Below are positions 1-10,046 of a stretch of DNA of 64,000 bases, piece after piece; the stretch's first letter is position 1; each line of letters opens with the position of its first letter. The DNA is from Methanospirillum hungatei (GTDB lineage Archaea; Halobacteriota; Methanomicrobia; Methanomicrobiales; Methanospirillaceae). The stretch covers positions 2,108,001 through 2,172,000 of the forward strand of contig NZ_CP077107.1 in the NCBI RefSeq assembly GCF_019263745.1, in the 5' to 3' direction. The position numbers and the translations under genes were made by a program. The notes beneath the pieces are model-generated. The model was not told the origin of the DNA and ran no database searches. It saw only the letters and a list, made by a program, of their open reading frames with translations.

Positions 1-183
1 TTCCGTATCAAAATATACAACCGTTTCATCTTTTTTCAAGGCAGAAACTGCAGCAAGAAGGCACAATGTGGATTTTCCGGTTCCAGGTTCTCCATAAATC
101 TGGGTGATCATCTTCCTTGGATAACCAGTCCCAATCAGATCATCAAGAGCCTCATTCCCTGAGTATAACCCGGTCAGTTTCAC
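1..183 (-). CDS. radB: RadB recombinase-like ATPase, N-terminal part (runs off the window)
   Basis: Read on the minus strand from a GTG at 183, the frame is open to the window edge (61 codons). It shows a RecA-family N-terminus: a helix ending in LDDLIGTGYPR, then TQIYGEPGTGKSTLCLL with a Walker A P-loop (GEPGTGKS). The short leader before the P-loop, with no helix-hairpin-helix domain, fits RadB rather than RadA; RadB is a recombination accessory ATPase of euryarchaea. The GTG overlaps the TGA of the upstream larC gene by 4 nt (GTGA), so the two are probably translated together. The C-terminal part is outside the window, so Walker B cannot be checked. Another RecA-like ATPase of the KaiC type is the main alternative. 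Confidence 0.8.
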   Translation of the reverse strand, partial: MKLTGLYSGNEALDDLIGTGYPRKMITQIYGEPGTGKSTLCLLAAVSALKKDETVVYFDTE

Positions 184-1367
184 GCATCTTCTCCTTGTTT
201 AAGATACTCTCGGCCTGCCTCTTCCACAATGTGGAGTACATCACGTACTGGCATCGCATGCTCCCGTGCAAAACTTTCGGCGAAATCATATTCTGGTTTG
301 ACAAGATAACATACACCGCCGATATATCCGAATTTTACAGGAAAAATGGTACTGCTTCCCTCTATTACAACCGGAATATTCTGAATAATCCTCTCTGCTA
401 TGAACCGGTGAACAGCCGGAGAAACTCGAACGCCCAGTGTTCCCAGTTCCCGTGCGAGGAGTTCTGCCAGGGCAGATGTTCGATCTGGTGGTGATATAAC
501 CCTGACAAGAGATCCTGGTCTTCCTTTTTTCATCAGGACTGGAATTACACTTGCATCTCGTGCACCTGCCTCCATTACTTTTCCAAGGACGGTTCCAATA
601 CATTCACCAGATATATCATCCACATTTGTCTCAAGAATATCAACGGTATCAGTGGAAAAGCCCTGAAACTCCATAAGCATAGCCCTGAGCACATTTGGAG
701 ACTTGGGATCATCTCTTGTTCCTGCTCCATACCCTATCTCTAGTATTTTTCCAATAGGAAGAGACGGGAGTGACTGATGCGTAATTTCAGCAAGGATCGC
801 TGCTCCGGTCGGGGTGAGTTGTTCACCGACATGGTTCCCTGATAGTACGAGAAGATTTCCGGCTTTCAATATTGCTGCTGTTGCAGGTGCAGGCACCGGT
901 AGAGTGCCATGAGCACAGGTAATAGTCCCGGTCCCGAGTGCGATAGGCAGGGTGATGATCCTCTCAGGGGCAAGCAGGTACAGGGCCATACAGGATCCAA
1001 TCACATCTGCAATGGCATCATCTGCACCGACTTCATGAAAATGGACATGATGATCCCCGTGAACAGACTCTTCTGCCTTTGCAATATGAGTGAATATTCT
1101 TTCTGCACGAGTGATAACCACCCTTGGTGCATCAGCGGCTTTTACAATATCAAGCACTTCTTCAAGGGTCCGGTGAGCAGGACCGGCATGAGTATGAACC
1201 TTGATTGCAGAAATGCCGGTTCGTGAGACTTTTTCAATCTCAGGTACCTGAACTACCGAACCCATTGCTCGCATGACCGGCTCATGTGGTATCCCAAGTC
1301 CAAGCAGAGCTCCACATATCATGTCACCTGCAGCGCCGTGAAAAGGGTCAAATGCGAGAAGACGCAT
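180..1367 (-). CDS. larC: LarC-family protein (nickel-pincer cofactor synthesis, TIGR00299)
   Basis: A 395-aa protein of full family length. It opens with MRLLAFDPFHGAAGDM, the typical LarC start, and has the His-rich segment HGDHHVHFHEVGADD at about residues 104-117. LarC inserts nickel into the pyridinium-3,5-bisthiocarboxylic acid mononucleotide cofactor of lactate racemase in bacteria. Many methanogens carry LarC, and the client enzyme in this organism is not evident from the window (inference: nickel cofactor work or an unknown Ni enzyme). The gene is divergent from the Cdc48 gene with only 43 bp between starts, so both promoters must lie in that gap. Its stop overlaps the radB start. 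Confidence 0.88.
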   Translation of the reverse strand: MRLLAFDPFHGAAGDMICGALLGLGIPHEPVMRAMGSVVQVPEIEKVSRTGISAIKVHTHAGPAHRTLEEVLDIVKAADAPRVVITRAERIFTHIAKAEESVHGDHHVHFHEVGADDAIADVIGSCMALYLLAPERIITLPIALGTGTITCAHGTLPVPAPATAAILKAGNLLVLSGNHVGEQLTPTGAAILAEITHQSLPSLPIGKILEIGYGAGTRDDPKSPNVLRAMLMEFQGFSTDTVDILETNVDDISGECIGTVLGKVMEAGARDASVIPVLMKKGRPGSLVRVISPPDRTSALAELLARELGTLGVRVSPAVHRFIAERIIQNIPVVIEGSSTIFPVKFGYIGGVCYLVKPEYDFAESFAREHAMPVRDVLHIVEEAGREYLKQGEDA

Positions 1368-1410
1368 GGTTCCTATACTTTTAAGTCCCGGCGTATATGA
1401 TGGTTAGGTA

Positions 1411-3825
1411 ATGGAATTGTATCTCAGGGTTGATAGTGCATATCCCGGAGACCAGGGGGGAGGAAAAGCTCGCCTGGATCCTGAAACTATGAACCAGATG
1501 CGGCTTTCACCGGGCGATATAATACGGATCTCCGGCAGGTCGACAACAGTTGCTAAGGTCTGGCGAGCCCAACTTGCTGACTGGAATCAACAGAAGATCC
1601 GGATTGATAACTTCACCCGGATGAATGCAAATGTATCGATTGGTGACACAGTAAAGATCACAAAGGTCGATGAAACCATATCAGCAGCAACGGTAGTTCT
1701 GGCTCCCCCGGAGGATCTTCCAAAAAATATTCCAATGGCCGAACCACCAGCAATTCTCCATAATCTCATTGATTTTCCGGTTGCAATTGGGGACTCTGTT
1801 CCGATATCAATAGGCATGCCCTTTGTCCAGCCCCAGATGGTGGCATACAAGGTCATCGAACTGGATCCTCCGGAAGCAGTTATCATCACCCAGCGAACAG
1901 AAGTGATTGTATCAGACAGCCCTATTAGCGGGTTTGAAGGGATCAGTCAGATCACCTATGAAGATATTGGAGGTCTTCGTGATGAGTTACAGAGACTTCG
2001 TGAAACCATAGAACTTCCTATGCGTCATCCTGAACTCTTCCGCCGTCTTGGGATTGAGCCACCAAAAGGAGTGCTATTATTCGGACCCCCGGGAACCGGA
2101 AAGACACTTATTGCAAAAGCAGTTGCAAATGAGTCTGGCGCACATTTTATACCTATTGCAGGGCCGGAGGTAATTTCGAAATATTATGGTGAGAGTGAGC
2201 AGCGTCTCCGTGAGGTTTTTGAAGAGGCGGCTGACAATGCCCCATCTATTATCTTCATCGATGAACTTGATTCCATCACCCCGAAACGTGAGGAAGTAAC
2301 TGGTGAAGTAGAGCGACGTGTGGTTGCCCAACTCCTGACTATGATGGATGGTCTTGAGGAACGTGGCCAGGTTGTTGTTATTGGAGCAACAAACCGCCTT
2401 GATGCGATTGATCCTGCTCTGCGTCGTCCAGGACGTTTTGACCGTGAGATTGAGATTGGGGTGCCTTCAAATCCCGACCGAATTGAGATATTAAAGATCC
2501 ATACCCGTGGTATGCCGCTCTATGACGACGTCAGTCTTGAAGAGCTGGCTGAGAGGACGCACGGATACACAGGAGCTGATATTGCTGCTCTTTCCCGGGA
2601 AGCTGCAATCAGGGCTCTTCGTCGGTATCTCCCTCACATCAATCTGGATGAAGATGAAATTCCGGAAGAGGTTCTTGAGACAATGGTGGTTACCGGTAAA
2701 GACTTCCACCAGGCACTTCGGGAGATTACTCCCTCTGGAATGCGCGAAGTGATGCTTGAGGTATCTCACCTGAGATGGCGAGATGTTGGGGGATTATCTG
2801 AGGCGATTGAAGAGATCAGGGAAGCAGTTGAATACCCGCTTACCAGGAGAGAAAAGTATGATGACCTTGGGATTCAGTCTCCCCGTGGTGTTCTTCTTTA
2901 TGGGCCACCAGGTACCGGAAAGACGCTTCTGGCAAAAGCAGTAGCAAATGAGTCAGGAGCAAATTTCATCGCTGTCCGGGGCCCACAGCTCCTCTCAAAA
3001 TGGGTGGGAGAATCTGAGCGGGCTGTCCGGGAAATATTTAAAAAAGCCCGCCAGGTATCTCCTGCAATCATCTTCTTTGATGAGCTTGATGCACTTACTC
3101 CTGCTCGGGGAACAGCTGGTGACAGCCATACCATGGAAAGCGTGTTAAATCAGTTTTTGACTGAGATGGACGGTCTGGTTGACCTGCGGGATGTTGTTGT
3201 AATGGGTGCAACAAACCGACCTGATATTGTAGATCCTGCCCTTCTCCGGTCAGGAAGATTTGACCGGCTGATTTACATTGGTGAGCCTGGCGTATCTGAT
3301 CGGATTGATATATTAAAGATACATTCACGGCTGATTCCGATTGAAGGCACGACACTTGAATCACTCGTTGACCTTACCCAGAACTTTACTGAGGAAGATT
3401 TTGAGATTCTTGCCGGTACCTTCCCGCAAGAAGTTCGCTGTTCAGGTCCTGAACTGGAAGAGAAGATTCGGTCCGTTGCACCTTCACAAGGAACCATCAG
3501 TAGATCGGTCAGGCGTCGGATGCTTGTTGAAATTCTGGAAAAGAATCGGATAATCATAGAAGATCCGACTCTGGAGACATTGTTTTCCGGTATTGCATCC
3601 AGGACAGAAGGGTATGTTGGTGCTGATCTAGAAGGTCTTTGCCGGGAAGCAGCAATATTTGCCATGAGGGATCAACTGCATACTGTCAGAAAAGAACATT
3701 TTGAACGTGCTTTAGAGAAAGTCCATCCAACCATGAACCAGCGTCTTCGTGAGGCATACGATCGGGTTAAAACTCATTTCAAAGGCGGAATGCCGAAAAA
3801 AGCTGAACCACCTGAGTACCAGTAA
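1411..3825 (+). CDS. Cdc48/VAT-type double AAA+ ATPase with an insertion in D2
   Basis: An 804-aa protein with an N-terminal double-psi-barrel/Cdc48 N domain (about residues 1-170) and two AAA+ modules. Walker A GPPGTGKT is at about 225-232 and again near 500. Walker B is FIDELD near 282 and FFDELD near 555, and each module has arginine-finger-type RRPGRFD or RSGRFD. Archaeal Cdc48/VAT hexamers unfold proteins for the proteasome and other cytosolic targets. The second module departs from the family: between the strand after HSRLIPIEG and the expected helix [18 protein letters not shown] there are about 75 extra residues (about nt 3376-3570), including a charged helix-like stretch. There is no C-terminal HbYX tail. 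A T-rich stretch just after the stop probably ends transcription. Confidence 0.95.
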   Translation: MELYLRVDSAYPGDQGGGKARLDPETMNQMRLSPGDIIRISGRSTTVAKVWRAQLADWNQQKIRIDNFTRMNANVSIGDTVKITKVDETISAATVVLAPPEDLPKNIPMAEPPAILHNLIDFPVAIGDSVPISIGMPFVQPQMVAYKVIELDPPEAVIITQRTEVIVSDSPISGFEGISQITYEDIGGLRDELQRLRETIELPMRHPELFRRLGIEPPKGVLLFGPPGTGKTLIAKAVANESGAHFIPIAGPEVISKYYGESEQRLREVFEEAADNAPSIIFIDELDSITPKREEVTGEVERRVVAQLLTMMDGLEERGQVVVIGATNRLDAIDPALRRPGRFDREIEIGVPSNPDRIEILKIHTRGMPLYDDVSLEELAERTHGYTGADIAALSREAAIRALRRYLPHINLDEDEIPEEVLETMVVTGKDFHQALREITPSGMREVMLEVSHLRWRDVGGLSEAIEEIREAVEYPLTRREKYDDLGIQSPRGVLLYGPPGTGKTLLAKAVANESGANFIAVRGPQLLSKWVGESERAVREIFKKARQVSPAIIFFDELDALTPARGTAGDSHTMESVLNQFLTEMDGLVDLRDVVVMGATNRPDIVDPALLRSGRFDRLIYIGEPGVSDRIDILKIHSRLIPIEGTTLESLVDLTQNFTEEDFEILAGTFPQEVRCSGPELEEKIRSVAPSQGTISRSVRRRMLVEILEKNRIIIEDPTLETLFSGIASRTEGYVGADLEGLCREAAIFAMRDQLHTVRKEHFERALEKVHPTMNQRLREAYDRVKTHFKGGMPKKAEPPEYQ

Positions 3826-3837
3826 GCAAAAACTATT

Positions 3838-3853
3838 CTTTTTTCTTTTTTTT
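3838..3853 (+). terminator. T-rich archaeal terminator after the Cdc48 gene
   Basis: A run of 14 T among 16 bases starts 12 nt after the Cdc48 stop codon. Oligo-T tracts without a hairpin are the usual archaeal termination signal. The next gene starts 67 nt further on. Confidence 0.55.
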
Positions 3854-3920
3854 GTGTAAGAGGTTATGGGTATCAGGAACACATATGTACAATACAGTAC
3901 AGGAGTGACAGTTTCAGGTT

Positions 3921-5453
3921 ATGTTTAATATTGCTACCTTTCTTGACTCTCATATGATGCGATATCCGGATAAAATCGCTCTCATTCACCCGACATCCAA
4001 AAGATCTTACTCTTACACAGACCTTTCCCGGATGAGTGGGTCTCTTGCTGTAGCTTTCAATACACGTGGGCTTTCTCCTGGAGATCGGGTAGTGTTGTAC
4101 CTTGATAGCTCACCTGAATATCTCATCAGTTATTTTGCAGCATGGCGTGCGGGATTAGTGGTCGTTCCGACAAATATTGTATATCGAAAGGACGAACTAG
4201 CCTATGCAATCCGTGATTCCGGGGCAAAAATTCTCATTTCTTCTATAAATTCCCGAAATATCACCGGCTCAATAAAGGATCTATGCCCGGATCTTGTCCA
4301 TATACTCGAGGTTGGAGGAGATGGAGCGAGTTCCTGGGAAACTCTTACAACTTCGTATGAATCAATCAGGCCGATTCCCTGTCGGAGTGATGATGTCTGT
4401 CAGATTCAGTATACATCCGGCACAACAGGCAGGCCGAAAGGTGCCATGTTGACCCACGGGGGATGGCTCGCTGCTCTTCAGGCCGAAGGGGAAGCCCTTG
4501 ATCTTACCTCACAGGATGTCTATCTTGGTATTTATCCGATGGCTCATGTTGGTATATCATGGGGGCTTTCTGTTCTTCGGGCTGGGGGTACCTATGTCAT
4601 CATGGAACGGTATCACCCGGATGAGTACATCCGGCTTGTCAGGGACTATAAGATAACTGTTCTTGCAGGTATGCCACCGGTTATACATGCATTAAGTGAA
4701 ACTCCTCAAGGGACTGAAGAGAGTTTTTCATCTGTCCGCAGGATTATCAGTGGTGGTGGACCAATGCATTCCCCGACCTGGAAAAAGTTTTTTGAGCGGT
4801 TTCATATTCCTGTCATCAATGCATATGGACTATCTGAGACGATCGTCCTTGGATGTGGCACTGTCATCCGACCTGAAGATTATCCAACCGCTGATGAATA
4901 TAACAGTGTAGGAAAACCGGTTGGATTTGCTGAAGTGAAGATTGTTGACGTCGCTAATCCGGAAAAAGAACTGACTTCTCCGAATGCTGGTGAGATTGCA
5001 CTGAGGGGACCTGGTGTTGCGATAGGGTACTGGAACCAACCTGATGAGACGAAAGAAGTATTCCTTGATGATGGCTGGTTTCTGACTGGGGATATCGGAT
5101 ATATCGATAGCAAGGGTATGCTGGTTATCACTGACCGGAAAAAAGACATGATCATCATGTCAGGGTGGAAGGTATACCCGACAGAAGTGGAAAATGTTCT
5201 TATCCTGCATCCGAAAATCGCTGATGTTGCAATATTCGGATGCCCTGACGAAGAAAAAGGAGAAATTCCGGCTGCTGCAGTTGTTCTTCGAAGCAGTGAT
5301 GAACCGCTGACTTTGGAAGAATTACATGCATGGTCTCAGGATCATCTTGCCGGATATAAAATTCCAAGACGCCTAATGGTGCTTGATCAGTTACCGCGTG
5401 TAGGCGGTTGGAAACTATTGCGAAGAGAACTCAGGGACTCACTATGTTCGTAA
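3921..5453 (+). CDS. AMP-forming acyl-CoA ligase (ANL superfamily)
   Basis: A 510-aa adenylate-forming enzyme of normal length. The P-loop-like motif YTSGTTGRPKGAMLTH sits at about residues 164-179, YGLSE (A5 motif) near 300, TGDIGYID near 393, and the C-terminal KDMIIMSGWKVYPTEVE with the hinge region near 410. This family activates a carboxylate to acyl-AMP and then the CoA thioester, in the cytosol. The substrate cannot be read from the sequence: medium-chain, aryl or branched acids are all possible. The near-C-terminal catalytic Lys is unclear; the tail reads LPRVGGWKLLRREL rather than the usual GKxxR motif, which may affect the adenylation step. The last 23 nt overlap a convergent small gene. 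Confidence 0.87.
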   Translation: MFNIATFLDSHMMRYPDKIALIHPTSKRSYSYTDLSRMSGSLAVAFNTRGLSPGDRVVLYLDSSPEYLISYFAAWRAGLVVVPTNIVYRKDELAYAIRDSGAKILISSINSRNITGSIKDLCPDLVHILEVGGDGASSWETLTTSYESIRPIPCRSDDVCQIQYTSGTTGRPKGAMLTHGGWLAALQAEGEALDLTSQDVYLGIYPMAHVGISWGLSVLRAGGTYVIMERYHPDEYIRLVRDYKITVLAGMPPVIHALSETPQGTEESFSSVRRIISGGGPMHSPTWKKFFERFHIPVINAYGLSETIVLGCGTVIRPEDYPTADEYNSVGKPVGFAEVKIVDVANPEKELTSPNAGEIALRGPGVAIGYWNQPDETKEVFLDDGWFLTGDIGYIDSKGMLVITDRKKDMIIMSGWKVYPTEVENVLILHPKIADVAIFGCPDEEKGEIPAAAVVLRSSDEPLTLEELHAWSQDHLAGYKIPRRLMVLDQLPRVGGWKLLRRELRDSLCS

Positions 5454-5760
5454 ACCCACTTTTTGGCAGGGTTAATGGCGAAGTAGCGTTTAGTACCCCT
5501 TTTGTCTCATGAGCCGGACTGTCTCGGATGTTGAGAATATCATTAAAACTCACAACGATACCCGTATCTCCAATCATATATGTCTGATTTGCATACGATG
5601 CATTTTTTCCGGCCATTGACTGCATAATCAGATAATTTTCTAATAGAGAGCTCTGTTCTCTGACTGGTGCCCTGATTCCCATCAGATAATTACCCGTGAC
5701 TGAAAGGAATATCCCACAGATCAGGAGAATAGCGAGAAAAATCATCCGGTTTTTATCCAT
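5431..5760 (-). CDS. Small single-pass membrane protein, unknown
   Basis: A 109-aa protein with one N-terminal hydrophobic segment (ILLICGIFLSVTGNYLMG) preceded by MDKNR, predicting an outward-facing C-terminal part of about 80 residues with several NxT/NxS glycosylation-type sites. No family is recognised. It starts 4 nt after the stop of the membrane-anchored winged-helix protein and is almost certainly co-transcribed with it, so the two may work together at the membrane (inference). Its 3' end overlaps the 3' end of the convergent acyl-CoA ligase gene by 23 nt. Confidence 0.65.
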   Translation of the reverse strand: MDKNRMIFLAILLICGIFLSVTGNYLMGIRAPVREQSSLLENYLIMQSMAGKNASYANQTYMIGDTGIVVSFNDILNIRDSPAHETKGVLNATSPLTLPKSGFTNIVSP

Positions 5761-5764
5761 ATTT

Positions 5765-6349
5765 TCACTTTAAAAGGATGAGATTACCCATTCCCCGACG
5801 TCTTTTTTCGATAAGTCCCATACTCTCGAGCATGTCTAGTGATCTGCTCACATTAGATTTTGAAAGCCCGGTCTTTTCAACAATATCACTTTGAGGAATG
5901 ATACCGTCAGCATCAAGGATAGTCTGATAAATTTGCTGTTGATCTTCTTTCAGTGTGGGCAAAACTGTTTCCCATTTCCTTTTTCGCTCTTCTAATGGCG
6001 AAAAAACCGCAGTCGGTTCCTGGATGGGCAATGGTGGGGGACCCTGTGGAACCGGCATGGTATGGATCTGCTCGTATAATAGGAGATACAGGCCACTGCC
6101 ACAGATGATGAGTGATGCCAGAATGAGGATGATAACATCAGTTGTCGAATAAATATCCCCGATTCTTTCTGTCTGGATGATATAATCCTCGCCAGTATAC
6201 CAGATAACCAGCGGGGTAGGATTCATAAGTTTCAGGCCGAGAATAAAGACTGAAGATATGAACAGAACAGCTGCAAAAAGCTCTTTTCCGTTCAATGAAG
6301 GGATACCAAATGCCATCAGGTTACCTATATGGTTTGCGTTCTGAGACAA
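5765..6349 (-). CDS. Membrane-anchored winged-helix transcriptional regulator
   Basis: A 194-aa protein with two hydrophobic segments in the first half (FAAVLFISSVFILGLKLM and VIILILASLIICGSGLYLLL), a Pro-rich linker (PVPQGPPPLPIQEP), and a C-terminal MarR/IclR-like winged helix (about residues 135-194). In the winged helix, the recognition helix TGLSKSNVSRSLDML and the wing IEKRRRGMGN are visible. A DNA-binding domain tied to the membrane suggests signal sensing at the membrane (inference). The start shown is a TTG directly after the metE stop; an ATG at 6316 is an alternative that would remove 11 residues. The gene belongs to the aspS-metE-wHTH-5431 operon. Confidence 0.78.
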   Translation of the reverse strand: MSQNANHIGNLMAFGIPSLNGKELFAAVLFISSVFILGLKLMNPTPLVIWYTGEDYIIQTERIGDIYSTTDVIILILASLIICGSGLYLLLYEQIHTMPVPQGPPPLPIQEPTAVFSPLEERKRKWETVLPTLKEDQQQIYQTILDADGIIPQSDIVEKTGLSKSNVSRSLDMLESMGLIEKRRRGMGNLILLK

Positions 6350-7267
6350 TCATATTTTTCCCAGATTCAAGTCGTGCCGTACCTCTGATACTGCTGTGGT
6401 TAGCCTGCTCAGTTTTGCATAAGCACTATCAGGTGTGTGCATCCGAAGACCACAATCCGGGTCGGGTAGGATCCGTTCTGGACCAAGAATGTCAATTCCA
6501 GCCCATAATCTTTTTTTCACATCCTCCAGCGACTCAAGTACTGGTGAAGACGAATCAACAATTCCATACCCTATATATCTGTTTTGTAGTTCTTTTCCAG
6601 AAAATGATGCCAGGTTTGCAGCGTTGACACTTCCTTCAAAATCCAGGATCTGTACTGGCATTTTAAGGAATTCATCTATAATGTGCGAAATATTGCCGCA
6701 TGCATGCAGACATACTGGTATTGATACTGCCTGAGCAATAGTTGAGATAGCTTTTTTCGCGAGATCTAGTGATGCTGCCCCGGTGGAGAGAATCGGCTCA
6801 TCAATCTGGAGCATGACTGCTCCTGTCCTTGCGAGTCCCTGGGCTTCTACAACGAGCGATGATGCAATATCAGGAATGAGTTCATCTCTGTTCCGATATT
6901 GTTTTGTACTGAGGTGAAGGCCATGGGCAAGCGTGGATGGCCCGGTTATGATTCCCTTTACGTACGGGTGCTGTTTTACTGCAAAGGCGGTATCTTTTAC
7001 GGTAATTGCCTGGTCCGGGGGCATAATCCTTCCGATAACATCATTGCCCCTTATTCCCGGAAGCTTTGAGGCAAATGTTCCGATCATATCTCCCCGAACC
7101 TGCCCATCAGAAATAATGGTAATTCCTGCCCTTTTCTGACAGGCGATTGCGTTTACTACTGCTGCGTGGAATGGATCAAACAGACTGTTGAGCGTTCGCT
7201 TCGGCTGGGCCGGATAGCTTCCGACAACGGTTGTCGGAAGAATGGTGTCAGGGATAAATGACTGCAT
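6350..7267 (-). CDS. metE: Archaeal core methionine synthase (MetE-type methyltransferase)
   Basis: A 305-aa protein corresponding to only the C-terminal catalytic half of bacterial MetE, as is normal in methanogens. Seen: VVGSYPAQPKRT at the start, DGQVRGDM, MLQIDEPILSTG, and the zinc-site motifs VCLHACGN and DPDCGLRM that carry the His/Cys ligands activating homocysteine thiol. In archaea these short enzymes take the methyl group from a corrinoid donor rather than from methyl-tetrahydrofolate polyglutamate (family knowledge). The gene begins 2 nt after the aspS stop and is followed immediately by the winged-helix gene, so it is the middle of an operon. Confidence 0.86.
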   Translation of the reverse strand: MQSFIPDTILPTTVVGSYPAQPKRTLNSLFDPFHAAVVNAIACQKRAGITIISDGQVRGDMIGTFASKLPGIRGNDVIGRIMPPDQAITVKDTAFAVKQHPYVKGIITGPSTLAHGLHLSTKQYRNRDELIPDIASSLVVEAQGLARTGAVMLQIDEPILSTGAASLDLAKKAISTIAQAVSIPVCLHACGNISHIIDEFLKMPVQILDFEGSVNAANLASFSGKELQNRYIGYGIVDSSSPVLESLEDVKKRLWAGIDILGPERILPDPDCGLRMHTPDSAYAKLSRLTTAVSEVRHDLNLGKI

Positions 7268-7269
7268 GA

Positions 7270-8562
7270 TCAGGGAACAACCCGATGACGGTCACGGGGG
7301 AACAGCACTGCTTCCCGGACATTTGGAAGACCAAGCATGGTTGTGACCATACGTTCTGCCCCAAGTCCCCATCCTGCGTGTGGGGGCATACCAAACCTGA
7401 ACGGGTTAAGATAGAACTCAAAGTTCTCAGGATTTAATCCTTTCTTTGCGATCTGTTCGACCAGGAGGTCATGCTGATGTACACGCTGTGCACCTGACGA
7501 GAGTTCCATACGAGGGTGCATCATATCAAATGCCTTGCAGATTTCCGGATCGTTTTCATAGGGCATGGCGTAATAAGGGCGGATGGATGACGGCCAGTCG
7601 ACAATAAAGTACAACTGTCCCATCTCTTCTCCGATTGCACGCTCTGCTGCCGTTCCGATATCATCCCCGTATGAGATCTCTTCCTCACATTTTGAAGAAG
7701 CAATCTCGATAGCTTCTGCATAGGGAAGTCGTGGAAATCCTTTATCTGGTACGGCAAAGGAATCCAATCCCATATCTGCAATAGCATCGCTACAGGTATT
7801 GTCCACGAATTGGTAGATATTCCTGACAAGGTCTTCCAGGGTCTGCATAACACCGAGATGGTCTGTAAATGATACCTCAATATCGATGGATGTTGCTTCG
7901 TTGAGATGCTTTGTCGTGTTGTGTTCTTCTGCCCGGAATATTGGACCAATTTCATAGACTTTTTCAAATCCGGCTGCCATCATCATCTGCTTATATAGCT
8001 GAGGACTCTGATTCAGAAATGCCTCTTTTTCAAAGTAAGCAATTGGAAAGAGCTCAGTTCCTCCTTCTGTTGCTGCAGCAACAATCTTTGATGTATTTAT
8101 CTCGATAAATCCGTTATCGAAAAAGAAATTCCGGGTTGCGTGCTGAACAGCATTGCGTATTTTAAAGATGGCACTGACACGTGGTCTGCGTGCATCCAAA
8201 AACCGGTTATCAAGTCTCGTATCAAGTTCTGCGGGAACTTTTTCGGCTACATCAAGGGGAAGCGGACTTGCAGAAAGGCTGACAATTTCAATCTTGTCCG
8301 GTATAAGTTCTCTTCCGCCCGGAGCCTTTCCTTCTGGTTTTATGGTGCCTGAAACCCGCACAACAGATTCACGGGAAATTGCCCGAATTGTCTCAGCAAT
8401 CTCCGGAGCTACTTTTTTCTTCGGGATTGTTACCTGAAGTATACCTGTTCTGTCCCTGATTAATAGAAAAGCAAGACCTCCAAGGTCACGAATTTCATGA
8501 GCCCATCCGATAACTTCGGCTGAAGGCATATCTGGAGTAATGGTATTGATCGAAACTCGCAT
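7270..8562 (-). CDS. aspS: Aspartyl-tRNA synthetase, archaeal type
   Basis: A 430-aa class II synthetase with an N-terminal OB-fold anticodon-binding domain (about residues 1-100, [22 protein letters not shown]) and the class II core. Motif 2 lies around [17 protein letters not shown], and motif 3 around [20 protein letters not shown] near the C-terminus. The length fits the archaeal/eukaryotic type, which lacks the bacterial insertion domain. It charges tRNA-Asp, and in many methanogens also tRNA-Asn followed by amidation; which applies here depends on whether asnS exists elsewhere. It heads the operon with metE (2-nt gap) and is divergent from dadD with a 70-bp shared promoter region. Confidence 0.95.
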   Translation of the reverse strand: MRVSINTITPDMPSAEVIGWAHEIRDLGGLAFLLIRDRTGILQVTIPKKKVAPEIAETIRAISRESVVRVSGTIKPEGKAPGGRELIPDKIEIVSLSASPLPLDVAEKVPAELDTRLDNRFLDARRPRVSAIFKIRNAVQHATRNFFFDNGFIEINTSKIVAAATEGGTELFPIAYFEKEAFLNQSPQLYKQMMMAAGFEKVYEIGPIFRAEEHNTTKHLNEATSIDIEVSFTDHLGVMQTLEDLVRNIYQFVDNTCSDAIADMGLDSFAVPDKGFPRLPYAEAIEIASSKCEEEISYGDDIGTAAERAIGEEMGQLYFIVDWPSSIRPYYAMPYENDPEICKAFDMMHPRMELSSGAQRVHQHDLLVEQIAKKGLNPENFEFYLNPFRFGMPPHAGWGLGAERMVTTMLGLPNVREAVLFPRDRHRVVP

Positions 8563-8636
8563 ATTATACCCTTACTCAATGAGCGGGAACTCTCAAAACT
8601 CTTTGTGGACCTGGGGAGAACCCTCAGGTTTTATTG

Positions 8637-10013
8637 ATGATACCAGATACTGTACCTAATAGCATGATACAGCCACACGGGATATCATCCATTCAAGATA
8701 AGGAATTGTTTTTAAAAAACCGGTCAACACTGATTACCGATGTTCTTCTCCCAAATAAAAAGCAGGTGGATATCTGGTATGATGATACTGGAATCATACA
8801 GGCGGTTGGTCCTGAGGTGGCAAAGGAGCACCGGAGTGAAGCAGATATAACTCTGGATGGATCAGGTACCCTCGCAATCCCTGGTCTCGTTAATACTCAT
8901 ACCCATGGAGCTATGACACTCCTTCGGGGGTATGCTGATGACATGCACCTACAGCAATGGCTTTCTGAAAAAATATGGCCCCTGGAAGCACACCTTACCG
9001 GGGATCATGTCTATTGGGGAACAAAACTTGCCTGTCTTGAGATGATAAAATCCGGAACGGTGGCATTTAATGACATGTACTTTTTTATGAAAGATGCTGC
9101 CAGGGCGGTTGATGAATCTAAAATCCGCGCAGTTCTCAGTCATGGAATAATTACTTTTGGAAATGAAGAAAAATTTGAAACTGAGCTAAAAGCAACCGAT
9201 GATGTCGTTCATTATGTCAGGTCTTTACATTCACCACTTATCACTTCTGCCATCGGTCCACATGCTCCATATACCGTTCCACCAGATCATCTCTCAATAT
9301 GTGCTGAATATGGTCACAAAGAAAAGATTCTTCTTCATACTCATCTTGCAGAGACGAAACAGGAGGTTGATGATTGTCAGAAAACGTATGGAATGACTCC
9401 AACGGCCCTCCTTGATAAGGCAGGGTGTTTATCAGACCGGACTGTTGCAGCTCATGGTTGTTGGCTGAGCGAGGATGACTGCAGGCTTCTTGGTGAACGC
9501 GGCTCTCATATCGCTCATAATCCGGTGAGCAACATGAAACTTGCTACAGGACGTGCGATGCCCTATCATTGGCTTTCTGATAAGGGAGTAAATGTCAGTC
9601 TTGGAACTGATGGGTGTTCATCCAATAACAATCTGGATATGTTAGAAGAGATGAAGACTGCAGCCATTTGTCAGAAATTTTTCTGGAATCTTGATACACT
9701 TCTGCCGGCAGCAGAGGTACTTTCCATGGCAACATCATGTGGAGCAAAAGCACTTGGATATGCAGGGGGGGAGATCAAAGAGGGAATGCCTGCTGATATA
9801 CTTCTGGTATCACTTCACTGTCCATCTATGATCCCGCTTCACAACCCGGTATCAAATATTGCCTATTCAGCAGATGGTGGTGCAGTAGACACAACTATTT
9901 GTAATGGGAGAATTCTGATGCGAAACCGGTATGTTCCTGATGAAAATGAGATAATAAAAGGAGCATCATCCAGTGCTGATGACCTTCTGAACCGTGCTGG
10001 AATCATGGCATGA
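8637..10013 (+). CDS. dadD: 5'-deoxyadenosine/SAH/MTA deaminase, amidohydrolase family
   Basis: A 458-aa metal-dependent amidohydrolase. Seen in order: NTHTHGAMTLLRGYADDMHL (first HxH metal site), HTHLAET, AHGCWLSEDD, AHNPVSNMKLATG, and GTDGCSSNNNLDML with the catalytic Asp. This is the MtaD/DadD signature. In methanogens the enzyme deaminates 5'-deoxyadenosine, S-adenosylhomocysteine and methylthioadenosine to inosine forms, recycling products of radical-SAM and methylation reactions; this suits an organism rich in such enzymes. I chose the ATG at 8637 over the adjacent TTG at 8634; the ATG at 8664 is also possible because the conserved domain begins near residue 30. Confidence 0.87.
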   Translation: MIPDTVPNSMIQPHGISSIQDKELFLKNRSTLITDVLLPNKKQVDIWYDDTGIIQAVGPEVAKEHRSEADITLDGSGTLAIPGLVNTHTHGAMTLLRGYADDMHLQQWLSEKIWPLEAHLTGDHVYWGTKLACLEMIKSGTVAFNDMYFFMKDAARAVDESKIRAVLSHGIITFGNEEKFETELKATDDVVHYVRSLHSPLITSAIGPHAPYTVPPDHLSICAEYGHKEKILLHTHLAETKQEVDDCQKTYGMTPTALLDKAGCLSDRTVAAHGCWLSEDDCRLLGERGSHIAHNPVSNMKLATGRAMPYHWLSDKGVNVSLGTDGCSSNNNLDMLEEMKTAAICQKFFWNLDTLLPAAEVLSMATSCGAKALGYAGGEIKEGMPADILLVSLHCPSMIPLHNPVSNIAYSADGGAVDTTICNGRILMRNRYVPDENEIIKGASSSADDLLNRAGIMA

Positions 10014-10046
10014 TAAGATAAAGTAGTACGAGCCCTACATATCTGT

